Shown here: positions 46,454 through 54,849 of the stretch, one piece after another | Position numbering within the stretch: the first letter of the stretch is position 1 | How the letters are laid out: every line of letters starts with the position of its first letter | Source of the DNA: Bin52 sp965243345 | GTDB taxonomy: Bacteria; Pseudomonadota; Alphaproteobacteria; Thalassobaculales; Thalassobaculaceae | DNA: 64,000 bases | Direction: 5' to 3' | NCBI GenBank assembly: GCA_965243345.1 | Contig: CBDEUR010000003.1 | Location: forward strand, 186,001 to 250,000 | The notes under the pieces: model-generated | The model's database searches: none | The model's input: the letters and a program-made list of their open reading frames with translations, nothing else | Told to the model about the DNA's origin: nothing | Program-made: the position numbers and the translations under genes

Positions 46454-46639
46454 GTTTCTCAGAACGTCGCGGAAGGGCCGGTTGGTGTCGTTGCGCGGTT
46501 CCCTGAGCATGGGGAGGATACGCTCCGAGATGATGTGGCGCTGGATCTCGTTCGAGCCGCCGGCAATCGAGGCCGCCGGGCTCGAGACCGGGATTTCCGC
46601 AACCACGCCGCCCGCGCCGTCATCCTCACCGGTCAGCAT
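46454..46639 (-). pseudogene. C-terminal fragment of an acyl-CoA dehydrogenase gene
   Basis: The translation contains ASIAGGSNEIQRHIISERIL followed by REPRNDTNRPFRDVLRN, the terminal segment of acyl-CoA dehydrogenases. Neither the N-terminal domains nor the normal stop after RN are present. It is a displaced scrap of a larger gene. Confidence 0.8.
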
Positions 46640-46844
46640 GGCGTCGGGCCCGGAGTGCCGTCACCGCCAACGGTGTGCCTATGGCGGCGCCCAGCTGCTC
46701 CCGTCGCGGATTTCCTGAATTTATGCGTGGATTCGTTTGGAGATTTCAACAATTTGGAGATGACTTCGACCAAATCTGTTTCCCCGAACCGCCTGCTCCT
46801 CTTGATCGATGAGGAGTCCAGACAGAACACAGGGAGCAAAGCTC

Positions 46845-47150
46845 GTGAATAAGTCATCCATTGTCCGTCTCGTGGCCGTGACCTTTGTGATAGCCGCAAC
46901 CCAGGCATATACGTCGTCAGTTCAAGCGGATCAAACGACGTATGATCAGTGCATCAAGCAGTCGGAGAAGAAGTACGATAGCGCCTTGAATATTTGCTAT
47001 TTGTCGAGAGATAGTTGTCTAAATTCCTGCATTGCTATGGCCGGAGTGCACGGCTGTGATACGGAATGCCTTAAGTCGCATAATATCTGTTACGTTCAGG
47101 CGAATGAGGAACTCGCCTATGATAGCAACATTTGTAAAGGCGCGAACTGA
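46845..47150 (+). CDS. Small cysteine-rich exported protein
   Basis: The 101 aa product starts with GTG eight bases after AGGGAG. It has a signal peptide (VNKSSIVRLVAVTFVIAATQ, then AYTSSVQA), and a mature part of about 73 residues containing eight cysteines, including NICYLSRDSCLNSC and GCDTECLKSHNIC. Four disulfides are possible. Base composition is AT-rich relative to the island. No family recognised. An upstream ATG at 46809 would spoil the signal peptide. Confidence 0.7.
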   Translation: MNKSSIVRLVAVTFVIAATQAYTSSVQADQTTYDQCIKQSEKKYDSALNICYLSRDSCLNSCIAMAGVHGCDTECLKSHNICYVQANEELAYDSNICKGAN

Positions 47151-47798
47151 TTGGAAGTTCAGACCGGTGCCTTTGTCGAACCATCTCGCGGAGATACGGG
47201 TACGTGCAATTCTGGGATAGAGCCGCATCAACATGCGCCGACGGCACCGGGTTAGGGTGCAACTTTCAGCAGGACCCTATGTGGACGGATTGACGACAGG
47301 TTTGCGAGATTCCATGCTTTCTCTCCGGGCGTGACGGAGGGAACGTTAAGGTATGACAGAATAAATGTTGTTGGTCTCCCCTGCCAACCTATCCGTGTCG
47401 TCCCTCGAAAATTGCGGTACGTTTGTCGCGTCCGGGTGAAGCCTCCGTCCGTTCACCGTCAGTACGAATTGAGGCGTTGCATGAACCTTTACCGGTCATC
47501 CCGGCAACTGTTGCTCCAGCCGGTAGCAATCGGAGCGCTTAAAGGAGGCAACGACTTCGACTGAAGCACTTCGGTGCAACGGGCCACCTCGGCGGCTTAG
47601 CGACCATGTGGACCGCAACGCGAGTGAACGTCATACGCGCTACAGCCCATAAAGCGTCGAGCAGGCCTCGAAACGGGCAACGCGGGGGCCGATCCGCCGA
47701 ATTACGGAGCAGGCTGGCACCGGCCGGCGAGCGCGCGACGCGCGTAACGGTCGGCCCACTGGGGTATTGGCGGCGGCACGCATGGAAGAGGGGGGCGG
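47151..47798. other. Gene-free stretch inside the island
   Basis: About 650 bases with mixed base composition. Short frames exist on both strands but none has a family feature. It separates the cysteine-rich gene from the fragment of the STAND NTPase gene. Confidence 0.45.
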
Positions 47799-48048
47799 TG
47801 GCAACCCGGATAGCGCGGAACTATCGCGCCACTGCTTCGAGAAAGGTCTCCAGCGAGATGCACGGCTCTTGAGAACGTTCCACGTGCGACTGGCAATCCT
47901 GGTTGAGAATGAAACCTGGAGCGACGAACTGCTATCGCAGGAAGACAGCAACCGAACCGTTCATCGTCGGGAATGGCGCGAAAACCTGCTGCCTCACCTG
48001 CCGTCTTTGCGTGAGAAAACCTGGCAGCCAAGACTTCTGCACCACCTT
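47799..48048 (+). pseudogene. Internal fragment of the STAND NTPase gene
   Basis: About 250 bases align with 51743-51994 inside the large NTPase gene. Translated it reads GNPDSAELSRHCFEKGLQRD, then LAILVENETWSDELLSQEDS and HRREWRENLLPHLPSLRE, each close to the intact protein (about residues 720-803). The alignment stops at HHLA, exactly where copy 2 of the 215-base repeat begins. The rest of the gene is missing. Confidence 0.88.
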
Positions 48049-48263
48049 GCCCGGGAGGGCGAGCCGGCTTCCGACAGGCCGGACGGCGGTCCAGGTCCCG
48101 CAGGTTCGGCGTTGTTCCCCGGCGAACAGCCGGTCCGGCGCCGCGTCTCGCCAATGCAAGGGGTACTGTGACGGGTTTGCTGGTCGAGAGACGCGAGCGT
48201 GCGATCATCCATCACCACCACACACGACAAGGCTTGCAAGGTGCTGGACGCTCACAACGGTTT
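48049..48263 (+). repeat. 215-base direct repeat, copy 2
   Basis: This copy corresponds to 43864-44078. It begins immediately after the STAND gene fragment and ends 48 bases before the intact ATPase gene. The segment between repeat and ATG differs from copy 1 and is much more AT-rich here. Confidence 0.85.
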
Positions 48264-48311
48264 GCTCATAACTATCTTGAGTAATTTTGCTTTAGATAGT
48301 AAAGTAATCGG
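48262..48311 (+). promoter_or_regulatory. AT-rich leader with inverted repeat before the ATPase/STAND operon
   Basis: The 50 bases upstream of the ATPase start are strikingly AT-rich in a GC-rich setting. They contain the inverted repeat ACTATCT (48271-48277) and AGATAGT (48294-48300), separated by 16 bases. This could be an operator or part of the promoter. No clear -35/-10 pair at consensus spacing is visible. Confidence 0.45.
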
Positions 48312-49589
48312 ATGGCTGCCTATGAACGACCCCAGAAGTCGACGCTCGTCGCCCGTCTGAACGAAAAACCCACGCGACTGATCCTGATCACGGGACCGCG
48401 TCAGACGGGAAAGACCACCCTCGTACGACAGGTCCTGGACCGCTTCGATCGGCCTCACCGCTATCTTGCTGTCGATGAGTACGACCCGGTGACACTCCCG
48501 CCGTTTCCGCTTGCGGGCGGAGCCCAGGAAGCAACGGCGGACGAATCGACAGGATCACGCACGGGCGGGAGAGATGTGCGTTGGCTCGTGCGTCGATGGG
48601 AAGAGGCCAGGCTTGAGGCCGGGCGTTCCGAACGGGGCTTCGTTCTGGTCTTCGACGAGATTCAGAAAATCAGGAACTGGTCCGAAGCGGTCAAGGGACT
48701 ATGGGATGCCGATCGACGCCATGAACGGAACCTTCACGTGGTTCTGCTCGGGTCGGCTCCCCTGATCATGCAACGGGGCATGACCGAGAGCCTTGCCGGT
48801 CGGTACGAGACGATCCGCCTCACACACTGGTCGTTTGCGGAGATGTCCGAAGCGTTCGACTTCGACCTGCCGCGCTACGTCTATTTCGGAGGCTTTCCGG
48901 GCGCTGCACCCCTGGTTCACGATCAGGAACGGTGGCGTGCGTACATCACGGGCTCAGTGATCGAGCCGAACATCGAACGCGATGTGCTCGCCATGCAGCG
49001 AGTGGACAAGCCGGCCCTGCTGAAAAGGCTGTTCGAACTCGGCGCCGGGTATTCGGGGCAGGTTCTCTCCTACAACAAGATGCTGGGCCAGCTTCAGGAC
49101 GCTGGCAATACGACGACCCTGGCCCGCTATCTGGACCTGCTGTCACACAGCGGCCTGATTACCGGTCTCGACAACCATGCCAACCACGACCATCGCAGGC
49201 GCGCCTCCAGCCCGAAGCTCAACGTGCTCGACACCGCACTCATGTCGGCAGGTTCGGGATACACGTTCGAGGACGCGCGGGCTGATCGGAGCTGGTGGGG
49301 ACGGCTGGTCGAGAGCGCGGTCGGTGCACATCTGCACAACACCGGAACGCTCCCGCTTCGTCTCCGTTATTGGCGGGACGGCGACAGGGAGGTGGATTTC
49401 GTGCTCGCGCGTGGACAGCGGCTGGTCGCCTTCGAAGTCAAGAGCGGAGCACGGCGGGCTAGCCCGAGCGGGCTCCGGGAACTCGGGGAGCGCTTCAATG
49501 TCGAGAGGTCAATCGTCGTCGGCGAGGGAGGTGTTCCGCTGTCGGAATTTCTCTCCACATCCGCGCAGGAGTGGTTCGAACACTCATGA
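48312..49589 (+). CDS. AAA ATPase with DUF4143-type C-terminal domain
   Basis: The 425 aa product has an N-terminal AAA_14-like ATPase with Walker A GPRQTGKTT (residues 28-36), Walker B VLVFDEIQKI with Asp115-Glu116 and sensor LLGSAPLIMQRGMTESLAGR. The DUF4143 region follows (IERDVLAMQRVDKPALLKRL). Near the C-terminus, REVDFVLARGQRLVAFEVKS gives Asp362 and Glu375-x-Lys377, a PD-(D/E)XK pattern. The stop overlaps the start of the STAND gene (ATGA), so the two are translationally coupled. The family is common, but the pairing is unusual; a defence role is inferred. Confidence 0.88.
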   Translation: MAAYERPQKSTLVARLNEKPTRLILITGPRQTGKTTLVRQVLDRFDRPHRYLAVDEYDPVTLPPFPLAGGAQEATADESTGSRTGGRDVRWLVRRWEEARLEAGRSERGFVLVFDEIQKIRNWSEAVKGLWDADRRHERNLHVVLLGSAPLIMQRGMTESLAGRYETIRLTHWSFAEMSEAFDFDLPRYVYFGGFPGAAPLVHDQERWRAYITGSVIEPNIERDVLAMQRVDKPALLKRLFELGAGYSGQVLSYNKMLGQLQDAGNTTTLARYLDLLSHSGLITGLDNHANHDHRRRASSPKLNVLDTALMSAGSGYTFEDARADRSWWGRLVESAVGAHLHNTGTLPLRLRYWRDGDREVDFVLARGQRLVAFEVKSGARRASPSGLRELGERFNVERSIVVGEGGVPLSEFLSTSAQEWFEHS

Positions 49590-52500
49590 CCGTCACGATC
49601 CCGCGCACCTGCACCGAGATTGACACGGACGATTTCCCGAATGGGTGCGGGCGTCCGTCACGGCCGCTCGACGGGTACCGGGACACGGACGCCTACGTGC
49701 TTCTCGGTGCTCCCGGAGCTGGCAAGTCCACGGCGTTCGAGCATGAAGCCGGGGAGATTCCGAACGGATACCCCGTTACGGCGCGCGACTTCATCACCTT
49801 CGACAGCAGACCCGAATGGCACGGCAAGACGCTCTTCATCGACGGTCTCGACGAAGTCCGGGCTGGGGCTTCGGATGGCCGTACGCAAATGGATGCGATC
49901 CGAAGAAAGCTGGAGGCCCTTGGCAGGCCCCGGTTCCGGTTGTCCTGCCGCGAAGCACATTGGTTCGGAGCAAATGACAGCAGCCATCTTGCGGCCGTAT
50001 CGCCCAACGGCACTGTCGTTGTGCTCCGGCTCGACCCGCTCACCGAGAGTGACGTTCGGGAAACGCTGGACCGAAGTCAGGAAATCGATGATGCCGATGC
50101 GTTTCTGGCCGCCGCCCGCAAAGGAGGCGTTGCCGGATTGCTCACGAACCCGATGACTCTCAGGCTGCTCACGAAGGTGGTCGCGGGCGGAGCCTGGCCT
50201 GACTCCCGAGCGCGCTTGTTCGAGCTCGCCTTCGAGAAGCTCGTGCGTGAACACAACAGGGAGCACAGCATAGCTCAGCTGAATGGTCATGACGTTTCCC
50301 GTCTGATGGAGGCCGCCGGCCGGCTGTGCGCAATTCAGCTTCTGACCGGCGTTGCCGGATACGCCCTTCTGCCCGGTTTGGAAGACGATCACGATTTCCT
50401 GGGCCTGGAACAGGTACCCTGCGATGACAGAAACCTGCTTCGCCAGGTACTGGACACCAGGCTCTTCGCAGTGCCGCCCGGGGACTCCGGCCAGGGCCGT
50501 GCAGCGCCGGTCCACCGGCAGATTGCGGAGTTCATGGCCGCCAGGTACCTGGCCGCCCTGATTGACGACGGCCTGCCGGCCGAACGGATACTTGCCCTGA
50601 TTGCCGGGCACGACGGCGGCATTGTGTCCGAAATGCGCGGGCTCTCGGCGTGGCTGGCGGCGCATTCGATGGGTGCCCGAGCGGAACTGATCGCGCGCGA
50701 TCCCCTTGGTACAGTCCTCTACGGTGACGCGCGTAAGTTTTCCAAAGCAGAGAAGTGCCGGCTGCTTGATGCCGTGGCGACGCAGGCCGCGAACGACCCG
50801 TGGACAGGCGGAGAGCTTCCACCGGATGCCAGACTGGAAGACCTCGTTACGCCGGACATGGCCAGCACCTTCGGTAGGCGGCTGTCCGCTTCGGCCCGGA
50901 ACCACGCACGGCAGCCCTTCGCCTTCATCCTGCTCACGATCCTCCAACAATCACCCGCGATACCCGAACTCGCCGAAGTGCTGGAGGGGATCGTCAGGGA
51001 TATGGAATGCCACCCAGGGCTGCGGCGAGAGGCACTCGAGGTCTATATCGGCTGGACGCGACACGATGAGCCTTCGGGCTCCGCGCTCGGGCCGCTGCTC
51101 GCTGACATTTCTTCCGGCTCGGTCTCCGACCCAGACGACGATCTGCTCGGCACGCTGCTGAATGCGCTGTACCCGGCGGTTCTGTCCGTACCCGAAATCC
51201 TGCCGCACCTGCGAATGCCCAGGCAGGTGTCGCTCATCGGCCGTTTCTCGACGTTCTGGAGACGCACGGTTCCCCGGGAATCGTCGCCTTCACAACTCGC
51301 CGAGATCCTCGATGCGATCACGAACGACTTCGATCACCTGCGACCCGCGTTCCTCGACACCCCTGGCGCAGTGTCCCCAATGAGAGGTGTGCCCGCACTG
51401 CTGCTGGGCCGTTTGCTCGAGCAAACGGGCGCCGAGCTGACAGCACACCGCCTGTTCGGCTGGCTTGGGTCCATATCTCATCGCGATCTCCGGAACACTC
51501 ATCTGGTCACTGAAGGAATCCGCAACAGGTTGGGCAGCGACGGGGCATTGCTTGAAGATCTGATCCTGGAGGCAGTGGCACAGTGTTCGGGTTCTTCGGA
51601 TTTTTGCCGATGCATGAACGAGCGGGAACGGCGCTTCCTTCAGGTCCCGTGGCCACCGAACTGGTGCCTCCAACAAGCGGTGACTGCAACGGACAGCGAT
51701 GTCGCGGCGTACTTTGTGCGCCGGGTTGCCAGCTTCGTCCACGGCAACCCGGATAGCGCGGAGCTATCGCGCGACTGCGTCGAGACACGTCTCCAGGGAG
51801 ATGGGCAGCTCTTGAATGCGTTCCACGAGAGACTGGCGATCCTGGTCGAGAGTGAAGCCTGGAGTGACGATCTGCTCTCGCAGGAAGACAGCGACCGGGC
51901 TGTTCATCGCCGGGAATGGCGGGAAAGCCTGCTGCCTCACCTGCCGTCACTGCGCGAGAACCGCGGTCAACCAGGGCTTCTGCATCATCTTGCCCAGGTG
52001 TACTTCGGCGATTTCGTAGATGTTGGGGGCGCTACTCCCGAGGATCGGCTTCGAGACCTCCTCGACGACGACGGGACCCTGACCCGGGCAGTTCTCGACG
52101 CACTCCGCCAATCGGTCCACCGGAACGATCTGCCTGAAGAAACCGAAATCGTGCGACTCGCCGCAGAAGACCGGTTTCATTTCCTCGCCTTGCCGTTCAT
52201 GGCGGGGATGGAGGAGGTGTTCCGATCAGCACCACGAAACGGCGTTGGTGTTGCAGAAGAGCAGATGCGCCTTGGTCTCGCGATCCATTTCGCCGATCCG
52301 AACTATTCCGCGGTGCAACACGATCCCGGCTGGTTGCCGTCGGTGCTCGAGACCCGCCCGGATTGTGTCGCGGATGTCCTGGTTCGGTGCGCACGTCCCC
52401 TGATGCGGGCTGGCAAGGATTTCGGACCTCACTTCTGGAACCTGGCACGGTCTCCGGGTCATGAAGCAATCGCCCGTCTGGCGTCGGTGGCGTTGTCGCA

Positions 52501-53674
52501 GGCGTTTCCGACGCGCTGCACGAACACGCGACTCGGTGCACTTGGTTACCTCCTCCAGGCATCACTTCTGCATGGTGATGTGTCGTCGTTTCTGGCTGTC
52601 GTGGACAAGAAGCTGGCCCGCCGCAGCATGAACACCTCCCAACGGGTATTCTGGCTCGCAGCCGGTGCAATCGCCTCGTCAGAGGCGTACCTGAACAAGC
52701 TGGAGGCATACATCGTCGGTTCTGAACGCCGGGTCCGGTATCTGGCGGAGTTCCTCGCGGATCGCGATTTTCCCGTGCCGTTGCTTGCGCGGCTCGAACC
52801 CTTGACCCTGAAATTCCTGGTGCAGGTGCTTGGGACCGTCTACCGACCGTGGACTCGACCGTCGGGCAGGGCGTACTGGGTCGATAGTGACATGCAGGCG
52901 TCGAACCGAGTTGAGGACCTCATGAACCGGCTGGCTGGGTTTCCGTCCCGGATTGCGAGCGAGGCACTTGAGACGCTGGCAGCGCACGATGCGATGCGAC
53001 CCTGGCACACCCAACTGGACTACGCCCGACACCGGCAGAACACCCTACGACGCGAGTCGTATTTCCGGCACGGCTCTGTCAGTGAGGTTTTCGATGTCAT
53101 TGCGAACCGGCACCCGGCCAACGCCGCCGATCTGGCGGCGCTGACGGTGTCGCACCTGCGCGAGATCTCCCGGAAGATCCGGGACGGCAGTACCTCCGAC
53201 TGGCTTCAGTACTGGAACGTGAACCCGCGCGACTGTCCACTGAAACCCAAGCCGGAAGACGCCTGCCGCAATGCGCTGTTGTCGGACTTGCAGGCACGGC
53301 TGTCCAGGCTGCACGTCGACGCTCAGCCGGAAGGGCGCTACGCCGATGCCAAACGGTCGGACATTCGGGTTTCTTACGATAGGTTCAACGTTCCAGTGGA
53401 GATCAAGAAGGACGGCCATCGGGACCTCTGGAGCGCGATCCGCACGCAGTTGATTGCCAAGTACACACGCGATCCCGGAACCGGCGGATACGGTATCTAC
53501 GTTGTCTTCTGGTTCGGCGAGGGCAGGCGCCCGATGCCGGAAACCGGTACCTTCCCGGGGGATCCGGCCGAACTGGAAGAACGTCTGCGCGCCACCTTGA
53601 CACTCGAGGAGGCGCGCCTGGTCTCGATCTGCGTCATCGATGTTTCGCGGCCCGGGCAGCAAATGCCGCGCTGA
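49586..53674 (+). CDS. Giant NACHT/STAND-type NTPase with C-terminal PD-(D/E)XK-like domain
   Basis: The 1362 aa product begins almost directly with an NTPase domain: Walker A GAPGAGKST (41-49), NACHT-like Walker B LFIDGLDE (83-90), RFRLSCREAHWFG, LDPLTESDV and TNPMTLRLLTKVVAGG. VHRQIAEFMAARYL in the winged-helix region follows. About 800 residues of predominantly helical, repeat-like sequence come next, as in STAND sensor regions. The C-terminus has SDIRVSYDRF, VPVEIKKD and QLIAKY, giving Asp1259, Glu1272-x-Lys1274 and a Q-x4-Y motif of a nuclease fold. ATG 49586 overlaps the ATPase stop; a GTG at 49571 is less likely. Resembles antiviral STAND (Avs/bNACHT) proteins but with the putative effector at the C-terminus. 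Confidence 0.85.
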   Translation: MTVTIPRTCTEIDTDDFPNGCGRPSRPLDGYRDTDAYVLLGAPGAGKSTAFEHEAGEIPNGYPVTARDFITFDSRPEWHGKTLFIDGLDEVRAGASDGRTQMDAIRRKLEALGRPRFRLSCREAHWFGANDSSHLAAVSPNGTVVVLRLDPLTESDVRETLDRSQEIDDADAFLAAARKGGVAGLLTNPMTLRLLTKVVAGGAWPDSRARLFELAFEKLVREHNREHSIAQLNGHDVSRLMEAAGRLCAIQLLTGVAGYALLPGLEDDHDFLGLEQVPCDDRNLLRQVLDTRLFAVPPGDSGQGRAAPVHRQIAEFMAARYLAALIDDGLPAERILALIAGHDGGIVSEMRGLSAWLAAHSMGARAELIARDPLGTVLYGDARKFSKAEKCRLLDAVATQAANDPWTGGELPPDARLEDLVTPDMASTFGRRLSASARNHARQPFAFILLTILQQSPAIPELAEVLEGIVRDMECHPGLRREALEVYIGWTRHDEPSGSALGPLLADISSGSVSDPDDDLLGTLLNALYPAVLSVPEILPHLRMPRQVSLIGRFSTFWRRTVPRESSPSQLAEILDAITNDFDHLRPAFLDTPGAVSPMRGVPALLLGRLLEQTGAELTAHRLFGWLGSISHRDLRNTHLVTEGIRNRLGSDGALLEDLILEAVAQCSGSSDFCRCMNERERRFLQVPWPPNWCLQQAVTATDSDVAAYFVRRVASFVHGNPDSAELSRDCVETRLQGDGQLLNAFHERLAILVESEAWSDDLLSQEDSDRAVHRREWRESLLPHLPSLRENRGQPGLLHHLAQVYFGDFVDVGGATPEDRLRDLLDDDGTLTRAVLDALRQSVHRNDLPEETEIVRLAAEDRFHFLALPFMAGMEEVFRSAPRNGVGVAEEQMRLGLAIHFADPNYSAVQHDPGWLPSVLETRPDCVADVLVRCARPLMRAGKDFGPHFWNLARSPGHEAIARLASVALSQAFPTRCTNTRLGALGYLLQASLLHGDVSSFLAVVDKKLARRSMNTSQRVFWLAAGAIASSEAYLNKLEAYIVGSERRVRYLAEFLADRDFPVPLLARLEPLTLKFLVQVLGTVYRPWTRPSGRAYWVDSDMQASNRVEDLMNRLAGFPSRIASEALETLAAHDAMRPWHTQLDYARHRQNTLRRESYFRHGSVSEVFDVIANRHPANAADLAALTVSHLREISRKIRDGSTSDWLQYWNVNPRDCPLKPKPEDACRNALLSDLQARLSRLHVDAQPEGRYADAKRSDIRVSYDRFNVPVEIKKDGHRDLWSAIRTQLIAKYTRDPGTGGYGIYVVFWFGEGRRPMPETGTFPGDPAELEERLRATLTLEEARLVSICVIDVSRPGQQMPR

Positions 53675-53835
53675 CAAAGCCCCGACAGCAAGGTTGCGGA
53701 ACCGTTTGTCAACAAGGTCCCTCGTGGACCCCGGTGGACCAGTCAAACTGAGCCTGCTGCTCCTGTGAAGGCTTCCATCTTGCGGAAACGCTGCGGGGCG
53801 GATCCCTTTCGCCCTGCGGGCATGGCGGCCCGGGC

Positions 53836-54639
53836 TCAGTAGCCCGGGGTGCCGTCCCAGTATTCCCGGTTGATGGAACGCAGCAGCTGGTCGTGCTGCT
53901 TGCGGATACAGCCGTGCATCCGCACCGAGTAGCCCCGCTCGACATAGTGGCTGCACCGTTCATAGACGTCGCGGGCATCGCGCACGCCGACCGGCGAGAG
54001 CTGAAGCCCGTCGACCTGGTCCATGACATTTCGCCACGCCGGCTCCATGCCCCGGGCCGGGGCGGCGGCGTTGACCGGCATCAGGTTGAGCAGCCGGTTC
54101 ATGACCAGCACGGCGTCCGTCCGCTGCGTCGCTCGTTCGAAGAACCCCTCGGCGGCAAGGCGTGCCGGCCCGGTCGCCGTCTCCATGTCGCCCTCACGCA
54201 GTGCGTCATCCATCTCCATTCTCGGCACCAGGGCGGTATGACGGGGCACCAGCACCGCCACCTCGGTCGCATCCAGGGCCGCGAGACGGTTCTCCGGCAT
54301 GGTGACACGGACTGACGTGTACTCACCCTCGCTGGCGAATGCGAGCATGCCGGTTGCCGAGAACCGGACAACCTCGCCGTCGGCCCGGGTCACCCGCATG
54401 GTGAGTTCGCCACTGCCGGCAAGGTCATACTGCTGACCTGCCGTCGGCCTCGGACGCTTTTCCTGCATGCAGAATGCGCTGAGCACGCCGGAACAACTGT
54501 TTCCGTCGCACACGAGCGGCGTCGGCTGCCGGGTCGCAACCAGGCCCAGGACCTGAGGCGGCAGCGGTTCCGCAGCGTTGACGACCGGCATCACAACGAG
54601 GCACAGCACCGCTGCGAGCAAACCCGACCGACCCATCAT
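53836..54639 (-). CDS. Exported protein of unknown function
   Basis: The 267 aa product from MMGRSGLLAAVLCLVVMPVV has a clear signal peptide ending near VNAAEP. The mature part has two Cys-containing segments (LVCDGNSCSGVLSAFCMQEK and, near the end, YERCSHYVERGYSVRMHGCI), so disulfides are likely in the periplasm. No domain recognised. GGGAGG lies eight bases upstream of the ATG at 54639. It converges on the STAND gene and lies at the right edge of the island. Confidence 0.75.
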   Translation of the reverse strand: MMGRSGLLAAVLCLVVMPVVNAAEPLPPQVLGLVATRQPTPLVCDGNSCSGVLSAFCMQEKRPRPTAGQQYDLAGSGELTMRVTRADGEVVRFSATGMLAFASEGEYTSVRVTMPENRLAALDATEVAVLVPRHTALVPRMEMDDALREGDMETATGPARLAAEGFFERATQRTDAVLVMNRLLNLMPVNAAAPARGMEPAWRNVMDQVDGLQLSPVGVRDARDVYERCSHYVERGYSVRMHGCIRKQHDQLLRSINREYWDGTPGY

Positions 54640-54849
54640 GATCTCGCCCTCCCGATGCCGACGCACCGATCCGTCTGACAGAACACGGAAGTCTACCATG
54701 CCTGGGCACGGGCATCGAGATTTCAACGCCGCAGCCACAACCTCTTCGTCCCCGAAGCGACGTGCCAGGGCGACTCGAGGACAGGGCGCTCAACCCGGCG
54801 GGCCGAGAATCTGCTAGGATCGGCGGATCGGCTGGCGGGGACGGGGTCG

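Noticed and set aside
53709..53835. Minus-strand translation with AQFDW reminiscent of IS21 transposases
   Set aside because: Only a handful of residues match, without neighbouring motifs; chance is the better explanation.
43607..53835. Complete integrative element with att sites
   Set aside because: No tRNA gene, intact integrase or flanking direct repeats were found; the 215-base repeats are internal and flank the ATPase copies, not the island.
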